Notes under the pieces: generated by a model
Database searches by the model: none
Seen by the model: only the letters and a program-made list of their open reading frames with translations
What the model was told of the DNA's origin: nothing
Assembly: GCF_043951865.1 (NCBI RefSeq)
Contig: NZ_JBINJF010000029.1
Location: forward strand, 1-55,146
Source: JAMQKA01 sp043951865
GTDB lineage: Bacteria > Bacteroidota > Rhodothermia > Balneolales > Balneolaceae
Length of the DNA stretch: 55,146 nucleotides
Direction of reading: 5' to 3'
Position numbers and translations under genes: made by a program
Shown: positions 10,141-18,409 of the stretch, one piece after another
Numbering within the stretch: position 1 is the first letter of the stretch
How the letters are laid out: every line of letters starts with the position of its first letter

Positions 10141-10335
10141 TTAATGGTGAGAGCCGGTATTTTCCTGGTCTCGCAATTCCACCACAAAAGTAATTTTGTC
10201 CCCTTCCGTGTTTACGTTGGGCGTATTCAGATCTTTGACCGTACAGGTGAAATTACCCCCGAGGTAATCATCGATCTTCTCCTTTATGAGATGTTCCAGC
10301 TGATCGGCAGAAAGAGTTTTTAAGTATTCACTCAT
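10141..10335 (-). CDS. Small acidic protein of unknown function (64 aa)
   Basis: I do not recognise this protein. It has no signal peptide and no cysteine apart from one at about residue 31. It ends in a histidine pair. It starts 194 bp inside the gap downstream of the next minus-strand gene and is separated by 91 bp from the DUF2249 gene, possibly in one transcript. The regular alternation of helix and two strands suggests a small alpha-beta fold, similar in layout to domains that bind transition metals or other proteins. Confidence 0.6.
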   Translation of the reverse strand: MSEYLKTLSADQLEHLIKEKIDDYLGGNFTCTVKDLNTPNVNTEGDKITFVVELRDQENTGSHH

Positions 10336-10504
10336 AATACTACTGTTTAATTTTCTGTTTAGATCAACTCAGGATAAGAAAGCCGGCATCAATTTCTCAA
10401 TTGCGGTAGCTTTCCAACAAATATCCAATAACTACACCAGCCAGGATTGTACAATCATCCTGAATATTTCAGAACATTGCACCCAAAAGCAGCTCCTTGT
10501 TCTT

Positions 10505-10831
10505 CTACTCCCGCCAGTAATTATTGGCTTCGGCTACTGTTTGGTAGTGCACAGCAATAACGTATGAGCTGGCAATAAGCGCATCCGGATCTTTGGAATA
10601 CACATCCCGCAACATGAACAGCACATCCTTGTCAGGCTGGGTGGTTGTCACCCCTTTTCGGGCCAGTTGAACCGCTACTTCAAATCCCTCTTCAGGGGTG
10701 TCAGTAATCAGGGATAACTCATCCTTCTTTTTTGCCATGTCGGTTGTATCGCTATCCTGTATAGATATAAATGCCGTTCCGGCTACAAATAATATTTTGC
10801 CCAGTACGATTGCAGATATATATTTAGTCAT
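10505..10831 (-). CDS. Small exported or membrane-anchored protein of unknown function (108 aa)
   Basis: I do not recognise this protein. Residues about 5-22 are hydrophobic and could be an uncleaved anchor or signal peptide. The remainder is soluble and mostly helical. It may be transcribed alone. Nothing in the neighbours gives it a job. Confidence 0.5.
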   Translation of the reverse strand: MTKYISAIVLGKILFVAGTAFISIQDSDTTDMAKKKDELSLITDTPEEGFEVAVQLARKGVTTTQPDKDVLFMLRDVYSKDPDALIASSYVIAVHYQTVAEANNYWRE

Positions 10832-10938
10832 GATCCTGTCTTTTTCTTGATTGAGGTTGGTTGGTAAAACTCATATTCATTATAAATATCCGTTTATAAT
10901 CCTTGTGAGATCCTGTTCTCACAACCGATGCCACCCAT

Positions 10939-11310
10939 TTATGAGGATTCCTCAGCGTATGTATCCAAAAATTCCTTTAAGACAATGGCGTGATTATGCG
11001 CCTTATCCCTGGCAGCAAAAAGCAAGGTTACCTGTTGGTTTTCGGCCTTTTTCAGTAATGCTTCAATTACCTGCTGCTTCTCTGCAAGCTCTGTTTTATA
11101 CCGATTGCTGAAGGCTTTGAACTTGTTTGGATCGTGATCAAACCACTTGCGCAACTCGGTGGATGGAGCAATTTCTTTGAGCCACTCGTCCAGCCGGGCC
11201 TCCTCTTTGGAGACGCCCCGCGGCCAAAGGCGATCCACCAGCACGCGGTATCCGTCATCAGCGGTGGGTTCCTCGTAAATGCGTTTGAGTTTAAACGTTG
11301 GCTGACTCAT
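10939..11310 (-). CDS. DUF488 family protein
   Basis: This 123-residue protein has the DUF488 signature: an N-terminal KRIYEEP segment, then RVLVDRLWPRGVSKEEA (about residues 22-38), a WFDHDP segment, and a C-terminal LLFAARDKAHNHA segment. Members of this family are small cytosolic proteins of unproven function. It lies 97 bp downstream of the gdhA stop codon, on the same strand. Confidence 0.9.
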   Translation of the reverse strand: MSQPTFKLKRIYEEPTADDGYRVLVDRLWPRGVSKEEARLDEWLKEIAPSTELRKWFDHDPNKFKAFSNRYKTELAEKQQVIEALLKKAENQQVTLLFAARDKAHNHAIVLKEFLDTYAEESS

Positions 11311-11407
11311 CTACTTTACTATGTTCATTTGTAATTCCAATTTGCAAGTCGAAGGGGTTCCAATTTTATCCCAATTTCTTTTAAATGAGCGGTTCAATGC
11401 AAGCAGA

Positions 11408-12811
11408 TCATACCAGGCCCTGTTGAAGCATGGCATCCGCCACTTTAATGAAGCCTGCAATATTGGCCCCTTTGATATAGTTGATGTTACCGCCTGCCTC
11501 ACCATGGGTTGTGCATTTTGAATGGATATTTCGCATAATTTCCTGGAGCCTGGTATCCACTTCCGACCGCGGCCATTGGGTATGCATGCTATTTTGAGCC
11601 ATCTCCAGCTGTGAGACCGCGACACCACCGGCATTGGCCGCTTTTCCCGGTCCGAACAGCAGCTCATTTTCCAGGAATACCTGCACGGCTTTCGGCTGGC
11701 AGGGTTTGTTGGCGCCCTCTGCTACGCACCGGCAACCGTTTTCGACCAGCGCAATGGCATCTTGTTCGCCAATTTCGTTCTCCGTTGCACACGGGAGGGC
11801 GATGTCACAGGAAATATTCCACGGTGTCTGGTTCTCCAGGTAGGTGACATCATATTTTTGGGCATATTCGCGAATGCGACCGCGTTTCTCATTTTTAAGA
11901 TGCTTGACAAACGCCAGCTTCTCCTCATCCAGTCCCTCCGGATCATAAATGGCGCCATCGGAGTCCGAAAGCGAGACCACTTTGCCGCCGAGGTGAATCG
12001 ATTTTTCCGCTGCAAACTGGGCCACATTCCCGGACCCGGAAATCGTAATGGTTTGTCCCTCAAGGTTTTGATTCTGGGCCTGAAGCATTTCACTGACAAA
12101 ATAGACCAGCCCATACCCTGTTGCTTCCGGTCGCAGCAGACTGCCGCCGGATTCTGCACTCTTGCCGGTCATTACACCGTTAAACTCATTACTCAGCCTC
12201 TTGTACTGGCCAAACAGGTACCCGATCTCGCGCCTGCCGACGCCGATATCTCCGGCGGGTATATCCGTTTCGGGACCAATATACCGGTACAACTCCGTCA
12301 TAAAGGACTGGCAAAATCGCATGACTTCCGAATCGGATTTTCCCTTGGGATCAAAATCGGCTCCCCCCTTGGCACCCCCGATCGGGAGCGTCGTCAGGCT
12401 ATTTTTAAAGGTCTGTTCAAAGGCAAGGAACTTGAGTATATCCAGGTTCACCGACGGGTGGAAGCGCAGCCCCCCTTTGTACGGACCGATCGCCGAATTA
12501 AATTCAACCCGGTAGCCGCGATTGATATGCACATGTCCCTCGTCATCTGTCCACGGCACGCGAAACATGATGACCCGTTCGGGTTCGGTAAGTCGTTCTA
12601 AGATATTTGTATGCAGATATCTGGGATGCTTTTCCAACAGCTCCCATGCGGAATCAATGACTTCCTTAACCGCTTCAAAAAATTCAATTTCACCGGGATT
12701 TTTTTCTTTAACCCTTGTAAGAAATGTATCGATAGAACGGTAATCTACAGCTCCATTTGTTTTGAGCTCCGGGTTATCTAATGTATTGGGGTTTAATTGT
12801 TTTTCCGTCAT
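11408..12811 (-). CDS. gdhA: NADP-type glutamate dehydrogenase
   Basis: This 467-residue enzyme reversibly aminates 2-oxoglutarate to glutamate and is a main route of ammonium assimilation. It belongs to the hexameric small-subunit family of about 450 residues. The substrate loop PIGGAKGGADFDPKGKSD (about 140-157) contains the catalytic-lysine region, and the Rossmann part carries ISGSGNVAQFAAEK (about 256-269). The conserved GDIGVGRREIGYL segment is intact. It appears to be a single-gene transcript. Confidence 0.96.
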   Translation of the reverse strand: MTEKQLNPNTLDNPELKTNGAVDYRSIDTFLTRVKEKNPGEIEFFEAVKEVIDSAWELLEKHPRYLHTNILERLTEPERVIMFRVPWTDDEGHVHINRGYRVEFNSAIGPYKGGLRFHPSVNLDILKFLAFEQTFKNSLTTLPIGGAKGGADFDPKGKSDSEVMRFCQSFMTELYRYIGPETDIPAGDIGVGRREIGYLFGQYKRLSNEFNGVMTGKSAESGGSLLRPEATGYGLVYFVSEMLQAQNQNLEGQTITISGSGNVAQFAAEKSIHLGGKVVSLSDSDGAIYDPEGLDEEKLAFVKHLKNEKRGRIREYAQKYDVTYLENQTPWNISCDIALPCATENEIGEQDAIALVENGCRCVAEGANKPCQPKAVQVFLENELLFGPGKAANAGGVAVSQLEMAQNSMHTQWPRSEVDTRLQEIMRNIHSKCTTHGEAGGNINYIKGANIAGFIKVADAMLQQGLV

Positions 12812-12983
12812 GGGTAAGTGGTGTTAAACTTATTTATCAGTGATTAGCTAGTGCTATTACCATAAATTTGTAATACAGTACGCAATAAATTTTTTAGATA
12901 GCACACCTGGATTAACTGGGCATAAAGCAGAAAATAATGTGCTATACTCCACAAATAACTAATACAAGAATTAAACAATAACT

Positions 12984-13622
12984 TCACTGGCTTGCCTTCA
13001 ACGAAATATCATAAGTACAGGAAAAATCGCCATCTGCGATGTAAGAGGTACGTTCGACATCGCCCTCAAACAGTTTTTTGTAAAACATAGCTTCCAGCTT
13101 ACAGGGCAGTTTGGTTTCCTTGACGACCTCGCTAAATGGACAATTGCATTCCTTGACCGTCATGGCTTCACTCTCCTCATCAATATTGAATTCGGGCATA
13201 AAGCCCTCCTCCTCCAGCATTTTTTTCAATGCTTCAGCCCTGGAGTAGCTGTCAGTTTCAGAGGCCTCGTCCATAGATCTCCGGGCTTTTTCGATTCGCT
13301 TGTCCCAAAACGCCTGGAAGAAATCCTCTATGGTTTCATCATCCCCATTTGACTTGAGATATTTAAGCAACTCTCGCATCATCACCGATTCATACGACGG
13401 ATACAGGTTATTTCCTTTTTGGGTCATCTGGTATTGGAGACTTGGCCTACCCGGGCCTGAACGCACATAATCCCGCTGGATATATCCATCCCGTTCAAGC
13501 TGCAGGAAGTGTTCTCGCACGGTTGTTTTGGCCAGCTCAACCACATCGACCGCATCATCAATTGAGATAGCTCCTTCTCGTTTAATTAGATCCAACAATT
13601 CTTTTTTTGAGCCGGTAAACAT
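12984..13622 (-). CDS. Winged-helix regulator with a four-cysteine C-terminal site (SufR-like)
   Basis: This 212-residue protein has an N-terminal winged helix-turn-helix (about residues 5-65; recognition region VELAKTTVREHF and a GPGRPSLQY wing) and a helical linker. Its C-terminal domain has cysteines at 159, 161, 174 and 202, in the pattern C-x-C-P...C...C. That layout matches SufR-type regulators, which sense Fe-S or redox state. It precedes a RIC-like repair protein, a ferredoxin and an Fe-S assembly factor, so control of the redox/NO module by this regulator is a reasonable inference. Target sites were not identified. Confidence 0.8.
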   Translation of the reverse strand: MFTGSKKELLDLIKREGAISIDDAVDVVELAKTTVREHFLQLERDGYIQRDYVRSGPGRPSLQYQMTQKGNNLYPSYESVMMRELLKYLKSNGDDETIEDFFQAFWDKRIEKARRSMDEASETDSYSRAEALKKMLEEEGFMPEFNIDEESEAMTVKECNCPFSEVVKETKLPCKLEAMFYKKLFEGDVERTSYIADGDFSCTYDISLKASQ

Positions 13623-13755
13623 ATTTAGGTATTGGTTATTTGTAATTGGTTATTCGTAATGTGCTCGGTGCAGCCGGCAAACTATCTAACGTCAGATCGA
13701 GATAAGAAATAATGTTTATATTGCTTATAAGGTCTTTGGATACACTTTTTATAAT

Positions 13756-13941
13756 GTTCATTTTTTCACCGATGAAAAAACGAACCAAAAAAATCGCCGG
13801 CTGGTGAAATTTTTGTTCCGTTCCCTCCGCCGCAGCTAAAACCATTTAACTCGATCCGCTGGGAAGCGCGGATCTCAAACAGAAATGGTTTCTTAACGCT
13901 CCGGCTGCGGTCACTATTCCAACAAAAATTTCATAGGCCGG
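13756..13941. repeat. Hairpin plus 145-bp nested palindrome upstream of the regulator
   Basis: At 13756-13785 lies a hairpin of the GTTC-T-run type (12-bp arms, one wobble), the same family as at 212-241, 21570-21597 and 25608-25635. Directly next to it, 13797-13817 pairs with 13921-13941 (21 bp, three mismatches). Inside that, four more blocks pair in order: CCGCAG with CTGCGG, AAACCATTT with AAATGGTTT, and GATCCGC with GCGGATC around a short loop. The whole gap 13623-13992 has no gene. It may be a mobile palindromic element or a structured leader of the regulator gene at 12984-13622. Confidence 0.75.
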
Positions 13942-13992
13942 AAAACAACTTCTTCTCGTACTTATTATTACATTCCTTAACCTGAGATCACG

Positions 13993-14739
13993 TTATCTAT
14001 ATTTTGAGCGTACCAAGGGCAACAGCTTCTGCCGCTCCAGTTCAAACTGCTCGCTGAGTATGGAAAATAGCTGATTCAAGTTATAATTGAGAATGCGCAG
14101 TGTTGAACAGGCTCCGCTGGGGTTGTTAAGCTGATTACCTTTTCGCTTAATTATCCCCACCAGGGTCTCCAGCTTTTCCTGATCTTCTTGAATAATTCCG
14201 ATTCCTCGTTTCACTTTCTGGATAGTTCCATCCATGATCCCCTGTTTTCCCTCGTTGAGGTTCTCAAAAAGGGGGAAGAATTTTTGGCTTTCAAAGTAGG
14301 TATAGAACTGAAGCTTATCGTCAAATTTCTCAAGCGGCCATTGCATATGTTTCAGCCAGGTGTATTGATTGCCGTGTACCTGGTGAATCCGGGGAAAATC
14401 ATGGGTGATCTCCCCAAGAAGGGAAAGCAACCGGGGATGATATTCCTCTACAATATGATTGCACCACAAAGTTAGATCATCCCCGGAATCCGGTTTGTCA
14501 GACTTTTTGGACGTTTGCTCCTGAGTATTCCTGGCAACCCGGTTTTTCTTAACCCACGCCAGCACCTCCTCTTCACTCCACTTCAGCTGCTGGCATACCG
14601 AACGCAGGGTTTCACTTTTGTGGCTTGCCGGTTCCATGCCGATAGAAGCCAGCAGATCCCCGGCTTTCTGGTCGGCTGTAATAATTTCTTCTATGGTAGC
14701 TTCAGGAGTCAGGTTTGCAAGGGTGGAATGGGTATCCAT
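13993..14739 (-). CDS. RIC/ScdA-like hemerythrin protein with incomplete di-iron site
   Basis: This 248-residue protein has the plan of the Fe-S cluster repair family (ScdA/YtfE). A DUF542-type N-terminal domain (about 12-66) is followed by a hemerythrin-like four-helix domain (about 88-245). Kept features are H95 and H101 (NHIVEEYHP), H122 (VHG) and E150. Missing features are the usual CC motif in the N-terminal domain (here SIGMEPASH), a histidine at about 146 (Y), the DH pair before the PSGAC segment, and the last helix histidine (Q231 in SEQFELE). A canonical di-iron centre therefore seems unlikely. The divergent promoter region is shared with the ferredoxin gene. It could be a regulatory or scaffolding relative. 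Confidence 0.75.
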   Translation of the reverse strand: MDTHSTLANLTPEATIEEIITADQKAGDLLASIGMEPASHKSETLRSVCQQLKWSEEEVLAWVKKNRVARNTQEQTSKKSDKPDSGDDLTLWCNHIVEEYHPRLLSLLGEITHDFPRIHQVHGNQYTWLKHMQWPLEKFDDKLQFYTYFESQKFFPLFENLNEGKQGIMDGTIQKVKRGIGIIQEDQEKLETLVGIIKRKGNQLNNPSGACSTLRILNYNLNQLFSILSEQFELERQKLLPLVRSKYR

Positions 14740-14905
14740 AATAGTCAGGTTCGTTCCGTGATCGTTTTTTCAAGCTGTTTCAAAATAGGAATGCCAAATC
14801 ATTAAATCAATAAAAAAGGTTAAAACCGTTTTTATAGTTGATATTAATTTTCCAGGCTCCTACCTTTCCCCTGAAGCAATTGAGAATCGTTTAACACTTA
14901 CTGCT

Positions 14906-15265
14906 ATGGCGTACGTCGTTACCGAACCCTGTATTCAGTGCAAGCACACCAACTGTGCGGCCGTCTGTCCCGTGGATGCTTTTCGGGAAGGGCCCAATTT
15001 CCTGGTCATCGATCCTTTTGAATGCATTGATTGTGATGCCTGCGTGCCGGAATGCCCTGTGGATGCCATCTATCCCGATGACGAAGTGCCTATGGAGTGG
15101 GAGGAATACATCGAACTCAACGACCGTCTCTCTGAAGAATGGATGGACCACATTATTAACGAGGTGAAGGAGCCTCTGCCCAATGCCGAGGAATGGGGAA
15201 AGCGCGAAGACAAGCGCGAATACCTGGTCGAAAGCTGGGATGACGAGGCGAAGCCCGTAGACTAG
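14906..15265 (+). CDS. fdxA: 7Fe-8S ferredoxin (FdxA type)
   Basis: This is a 119-residue electron carrier. The [3Fe-4S] site uses C9, C17 and C21 (with an extra C12 in CIQCKHTNC) and the [4Fe-4S] site uses C40, C43, C46 and C50 (CIDCDACVPECP). The GPNFLVI segment between them is the hallmark of the Azotobacter FdI/FdxA family. The acidic C-terminus (about 60-119) is usual. It starts a plus-strand run, divergent from the RIC-like gene, and its stop codon lies in the left arm of a 22-bp inverted repeat. Confidence 0.95.
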   Translation: MAYVVTEPCIQCKHTNCAAVCPVDAFREGPNFLVIDPFECIDCDACVPECPVDAIYPDDEVPMEWEEYIELNDRLSEEWMDHIINEVKEPLPNAEEWGKREDKREYLVESWDDEAKPVD

Positions 15266-15327
15266 TTATTGGTTATTGGTTGATTAGTAATTCAGAATCG
15301 GCTTGATCAACCAATAACCAATAACTA
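15263..15327. repeat. Perfect 22-bp inverted repeat overlapping the ferredoxin stop codon
   Basis: Positions 15263-15284 and 15306-15327 are exact reverse complements of 22 bp around a 21-base spacer. The arms are built from the AT-rich TTATTGGTTATT repeat seen in other gaps (1-35, 6155-6210, 12945-12975, 13630-13655). The left arm includes the ferredoxin TAG. It could act as a terminator-like or mRNA-stabilising hairpin, though no T-run follows. Confidence 0.75.
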
Positions 15328-15426
15328 AAGATACCCGGCGGGTACTTTTCCAAACAGAGGTCAGCTTTTGTGAAGGTACTCGCTCAGGGGTTTCACTCCC
15401 ATCTAGTCAATACTGTTAGAAAGATT

Positions 15427-15753
15427 ATGGATTTATCCACTTTAGATCGAACGGCCATTGCTGGGAAGCTCCGAGGAGTTATCGATCCCGAACTGGGAGT
15501 CAATATTGTTGATCTCGGGCTGGTGTACGGGATATACCCGGAAGGGGATGTGGTTGTCGTGGAATACACGGTCACCACGCCCGGGTGTCCCATGCGCCGC
15601 TTTCTTCAACAGAAAGTGGAAGAGGCATTGGATTCAATCGATCAGATCAAGGCTTTTGAAACCCGGGTGGTCTGGGAGCCCGAGTGGAACGTTGATATGA
15701 TTAAACCGGACGTCGAGTTTTTTGCCCATCCCCCGCCACGAGCTCAAGTGTGA
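15427..15753 (+). CDS. DUF59/MIP18-family metal-sulfur cluster assembly factor
   Basis: This protein has the DUF59 core DPELGVNIVDLGLVY followed by TTPGCPMR with the conserved cysteine. The family (SufT, PaaD, MIP18) helps Fe-S cluster maturation or transfer. I chose the ATG at 15427 (108 residues) because it gives the usual family N-terminus. A GTG at 15370 would add 19 unusual residues, but it does have a GAGG box upstream, so the longer start remains possible. It sits 97 bases before a membrane protein gene and close to the ferredoxin, in keeping with an Fe-S role. Confidence 0.85.
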   Translation: MDLSTLDRTAIAGKLRGVIDPELGVNIVDLGLVYGIYPEGDVVVVEYTVTTPGCPMRRFLQQKVEEALDSIDQIKAFETRVVWEPEWNVDMIKPDVEFFAHPPPRAQV

Positions 15754-15817
15754 AAAAGGCAGGTATCTAAATCTGGCTCACATAAAATCAGAAACCATTC
15801 AAAATTTCAAAGATTAA

Positions 15818-16924
15818 ATGAACGCTGGTAAAGTCTCCAACAAAGTGCTGGTTGGTCTTCTCTTTTTTGCGGCCGTGGGGCTGCTCACCGGCCTGTTTTC
15901 GGGCCTGGTTCGCCTTGGGTTTTTAAGTGATGCTCCCACTCAGCCGGTTTCCCCCATAGCTCATGGCCCGCTTATGATCAACGGATTCCTCGGAACACTC
16001 ATTGGATTGGAGCGAGCGGCCGCCCTTGAAAAGAAATGGGCCTATGCGGCCCCGGTGCTGATGGCGGCCTCTACGGTATTACTGCTGGCGGGTCCGGTGG
16101 TTGCGGGCCAGTGGCTTTTGCTTCTGGGTTCGATAGGTTTGACACTCGTTATGAGTTACCTGTACTACCTGCAGCCCAAAATCTACCACCTGATTATGGC
16201 ATTTGGAGCCGCTTCACTGATGGTTGGAAACGTGCTCTATATAACCGGTTATCCAATCTATACCCTGGTAGCCTGGTGGGCTGCCTTCCCCATGCTTACC
16301 ATTTTCGGGGAACGGCTGGAGCTCAACCGTATTATGCGTCCCCCGAAGCAGGCCCAGCAACTGTTTGCCGGGCTCATCCTGGGGTGGATCGGGGCTCTGG
16401 CGATAACCCATTTCGACCGAACCATTGGCTGGACCATTGCATCCGTACTCCTGGTCGGGGTGGCCGGGTGGCTCGTTAAATATGATGTGGCCCGCCGTAC
16501 CATCAAATCGGTGGAGTGGACCCGTTACAGTGCTATCTGCCTGCTGACGGGCTACGGGTGGCTGATCCTGTCCGGCCTGTTCGGCCTCTGGCATGGCTTC
16601 CCGACGGCGGGGCCGCTGTATGACGGGCTCCTCCACATGATATTTGTGGGCTTTGTGTTCAGCATGATCTTTGCCCACGCATCGGTCATCATACCCTCTC
16701 TTTCGGGAAAACTGGTTCCCTGGCACCCCTATTTTTATCTGCCGCTGATTCTTCTTCACGGTTTTCTACTGGCCCGGGTGATGGGAGATCTGGTTTGGTG
16801 GCCGGTAGTCCGAAAAATCGGGAGCCACGGCAACGTGCTGGCGATCCTGCTTTTCCTGGGTGGCGTACTCTTCCAGTTGATCCGTGCTTCACGCAAGAAA
16901 AAGCAGCCCGTCAGGCAATCGTAA
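15818..16924 (+). CDS. NnrS/CcoN-like polytopic membrane protein
   Basis: This 368-residue protein has about ten to twelve membrane helices. Early in the chain is HGPLMINGFLGTLIGLERA (about 49-67), and later LLHMIFVGFVFSMIFAHASVIIP (histidines near 271 and 286). Histidines in these spots are the heme-linked positions in NnrS and heme-copper-oxidase-like proteins. NnrS family members protect against nitric oxide in several bacteria. It directly precedes the cbb3 oxidase genes, 39 bases away, so shared transcription is likely. The exact family assignment is moderate. Confidence 0.7.
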   Translation: MNAGKVSNKVLVGLLFFAAVGLLTGLFSGLVRLGFLSDAPTQPVSPIAHGPLMINGFLGTLIGLERAAALEKKWAYAAPVLMAASTVLLLAGPVVAGQWLLLLGSIGLTLVMSYLYYLQPKIYHLIMAFGAASLMVGNVLYITGYPIYTLVAWWAAFPMLTIFGERLELNRIMRPPKQAQQLFAGLILGWIGALAITHFDRTIGWTIASVLLVGVAGWLVKYDVARRTIKSVEWTRYSAICLLTGYGWLILSGLFGLWHGFPTAGPLYDGLLHMIFVGFVFSMIFAHASVIIPSLSGKLVPWHPYFYLPLILLHGFLLARVMGDLVWWPVVRKIGSHGNVLAILLFLGGVLFQLIRASRKKKQPVRQS

Positions 16925-16963
16925 TAGAAATGTAATCGCTATTGATGAGAACAGTTTACCATT

Positions 16964-18403
16964 ATGAATAAACCATCTGCTATACGTTCTGTCCAGCGAC
17001 CGTTAACGGTTGAGAAAGCCAGGGCCGGAGAGCGAATTGACACTTCGCTGCAATCAATCCGCCTCATTTTTTCCTTTGTCGCTTTTTCCGCCTTCTGGTT
17101 GGTATTCGGAACACTCGTTGGAGAATATGTAGGATTTAAGTTTGTCTGGCCGGAGCTCGATTCGATCTCCTGGCTTTCCTTTGGCAGACTTCGTCCCGTA
17201 CACACCAACGTGGTATTCTGGGGATTCCTTTCTCAAGCCATGATTGCACTGGCCCTGTATGTGGTCCCCAGAACCAGCCAGCGCGAGCTCTACAGCTACC
17301 GGCTGGGGTGGACGAGCCTCGGACTTATGAATATAGCCGTGTTTTTCGGGGTCATCAGCCTGATGGCCGGCATCAACAACGGCGCGCAGGAGTACCGCGA
17401 GATCATCTGGCCTATTTTTGCGTTCTTTGCATTCGGGCTTATCCTGGTGGCTTATAATTTGTATAAGACAATCGCTGATCGGAATGTGAAGGAAATCTAC
17501 ATTTCCAACTGGTATATCCTGGCCGCCTGCCTGTGGACCATCATCCTGGTGAGCATTGCCTACCTTCCGGGTTATCAAGAGGACGGGATAAGCCAAACGG
17601 TGATCCAGGGCTATTATATGCACCAGGGCGTGGGACAGTGGTTTACCCCGATGGTGCTGGGCCTGACTTACTACTTTCTTCCCAAACTGCTGAACCGACC
17701 GATCTATTCCTACTCGCTGGGCGTACTGGCATTCTGGACGCAGATGGTATTCTATACGATGATCGGCTCCCACCATTTTGTCTTCAGCCCCATTCCCTGG
17801 TGGATACAGACCGTGGCCATAGTATTCAGCGTGGGGATGATCGTCCCCGTTACCGCAGGGACAGGGAATTTCCTGTTGACGATGCGCGGGAAGTGGCGAT
17901 CCATCGCACGAAGCTACTCGCTTCCCTTTATCCTGGTCGGAGTCATCTTCTATGCAATTGTATCCTACCAGGGCACCCTGGAGGCATTCCGTTCACTTAA
18001 TAAAGTATGGCACTTTACCAACTTCACTGTGGCCCACTCCCACATGAGCATGTACGGGTTTGTCTCCTTTCTTGTCTGGGGCGGCATCTACGGTCTTATC
18101 CCCCGGATGACGGGAAATGAACCGCCACAATTTGCCGTAGGTGCTCACTTCTGGCTGGCCCTTATCGGCGTGCTGGTCTATAGCATACCACTGATGATCG
18201 GGGGTACGCTGCAGGGACTCAGCTGGATCGCCGGTGAATCATTCATCGAGTCGGTCACCCTGATGACCCCGTACTGGGTGTGGAGAGCCGTGGGCGGCAC
18301 CATGATGTTTATCTCTCACCTGGTATTTGCCTACAACGTCTGGAAAATGCGTCCCACCGCCCGGGGCGAAATCGCTGAAACTACCGAATCGAAAACTGCC
18401 TAA
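16964..18403 (+). CDS. ccoN: cbb3-type cytochrome c oxidase subunit I (CcoN)
   Basis: This is the catalytic subunit (479 residues, about twelve helices) of a high-affinity terminal oxidase that reduces oxygen to water in the inner membrane. Heme and copper ligands can be seen: H80 in RPVHTNVVFWGF, H220 in YYMHQGVGQWF, H270-H271 in GSHHF, and H358 and H360 in AHSHM. It is followed by CcoO 6 bases after the stop. A cbb3 oxidase beside nitric-oxide and globin genes suggests use at low oxygen. Confidence 0.95.
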   Translation: MNKPSAIRSVQRPLTVEKARAGERIDTSLQSIRLIFSFVAFSAFWLVFGTLVGEYVGFKFVWPELDSISWLSFGRLRPVHTNVVFWGFLSQAMIALALYVVPRTSQRELYSYRLGWTSLGLMNIAVFFGVISLMAGINNGAQEYREIIWPIFAFFAFGLILVAYNLYKTIADRNVKEIYISNWYILAACLWTIILVSIAYLPGYQEDGISQTVIQGYYMHQGVGQWFTPMVLGLTYYFLPKLLNRPIYSYSLGVLAFWTQMVFYTMIGSHHFVFSPIPWWIQTVAIVFSVGMIVPVTAGTGNFLLTMRGKWRSIARSYSLPFILVGVIFYAIVSYQGTLEAFRSLNKVWHFTNFTVAHSHMSMYGFVSFLVWGGIYGLIPRMTGNEPPQFAVGAHFWLALIGVLVYSIPLMIGGTLQGLSWIAGESFIESVTLMTPYWVWRAVGGTMMFISHLVFAYNVWKMRPTARGEIAETTESKTA

Positions 18404-18409
18404 CTGATT

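Noticed and set aside
11762..12601. 279-residue plus-strand frame
   Set aside because: Opposite gdhA, which is intact and conserved.
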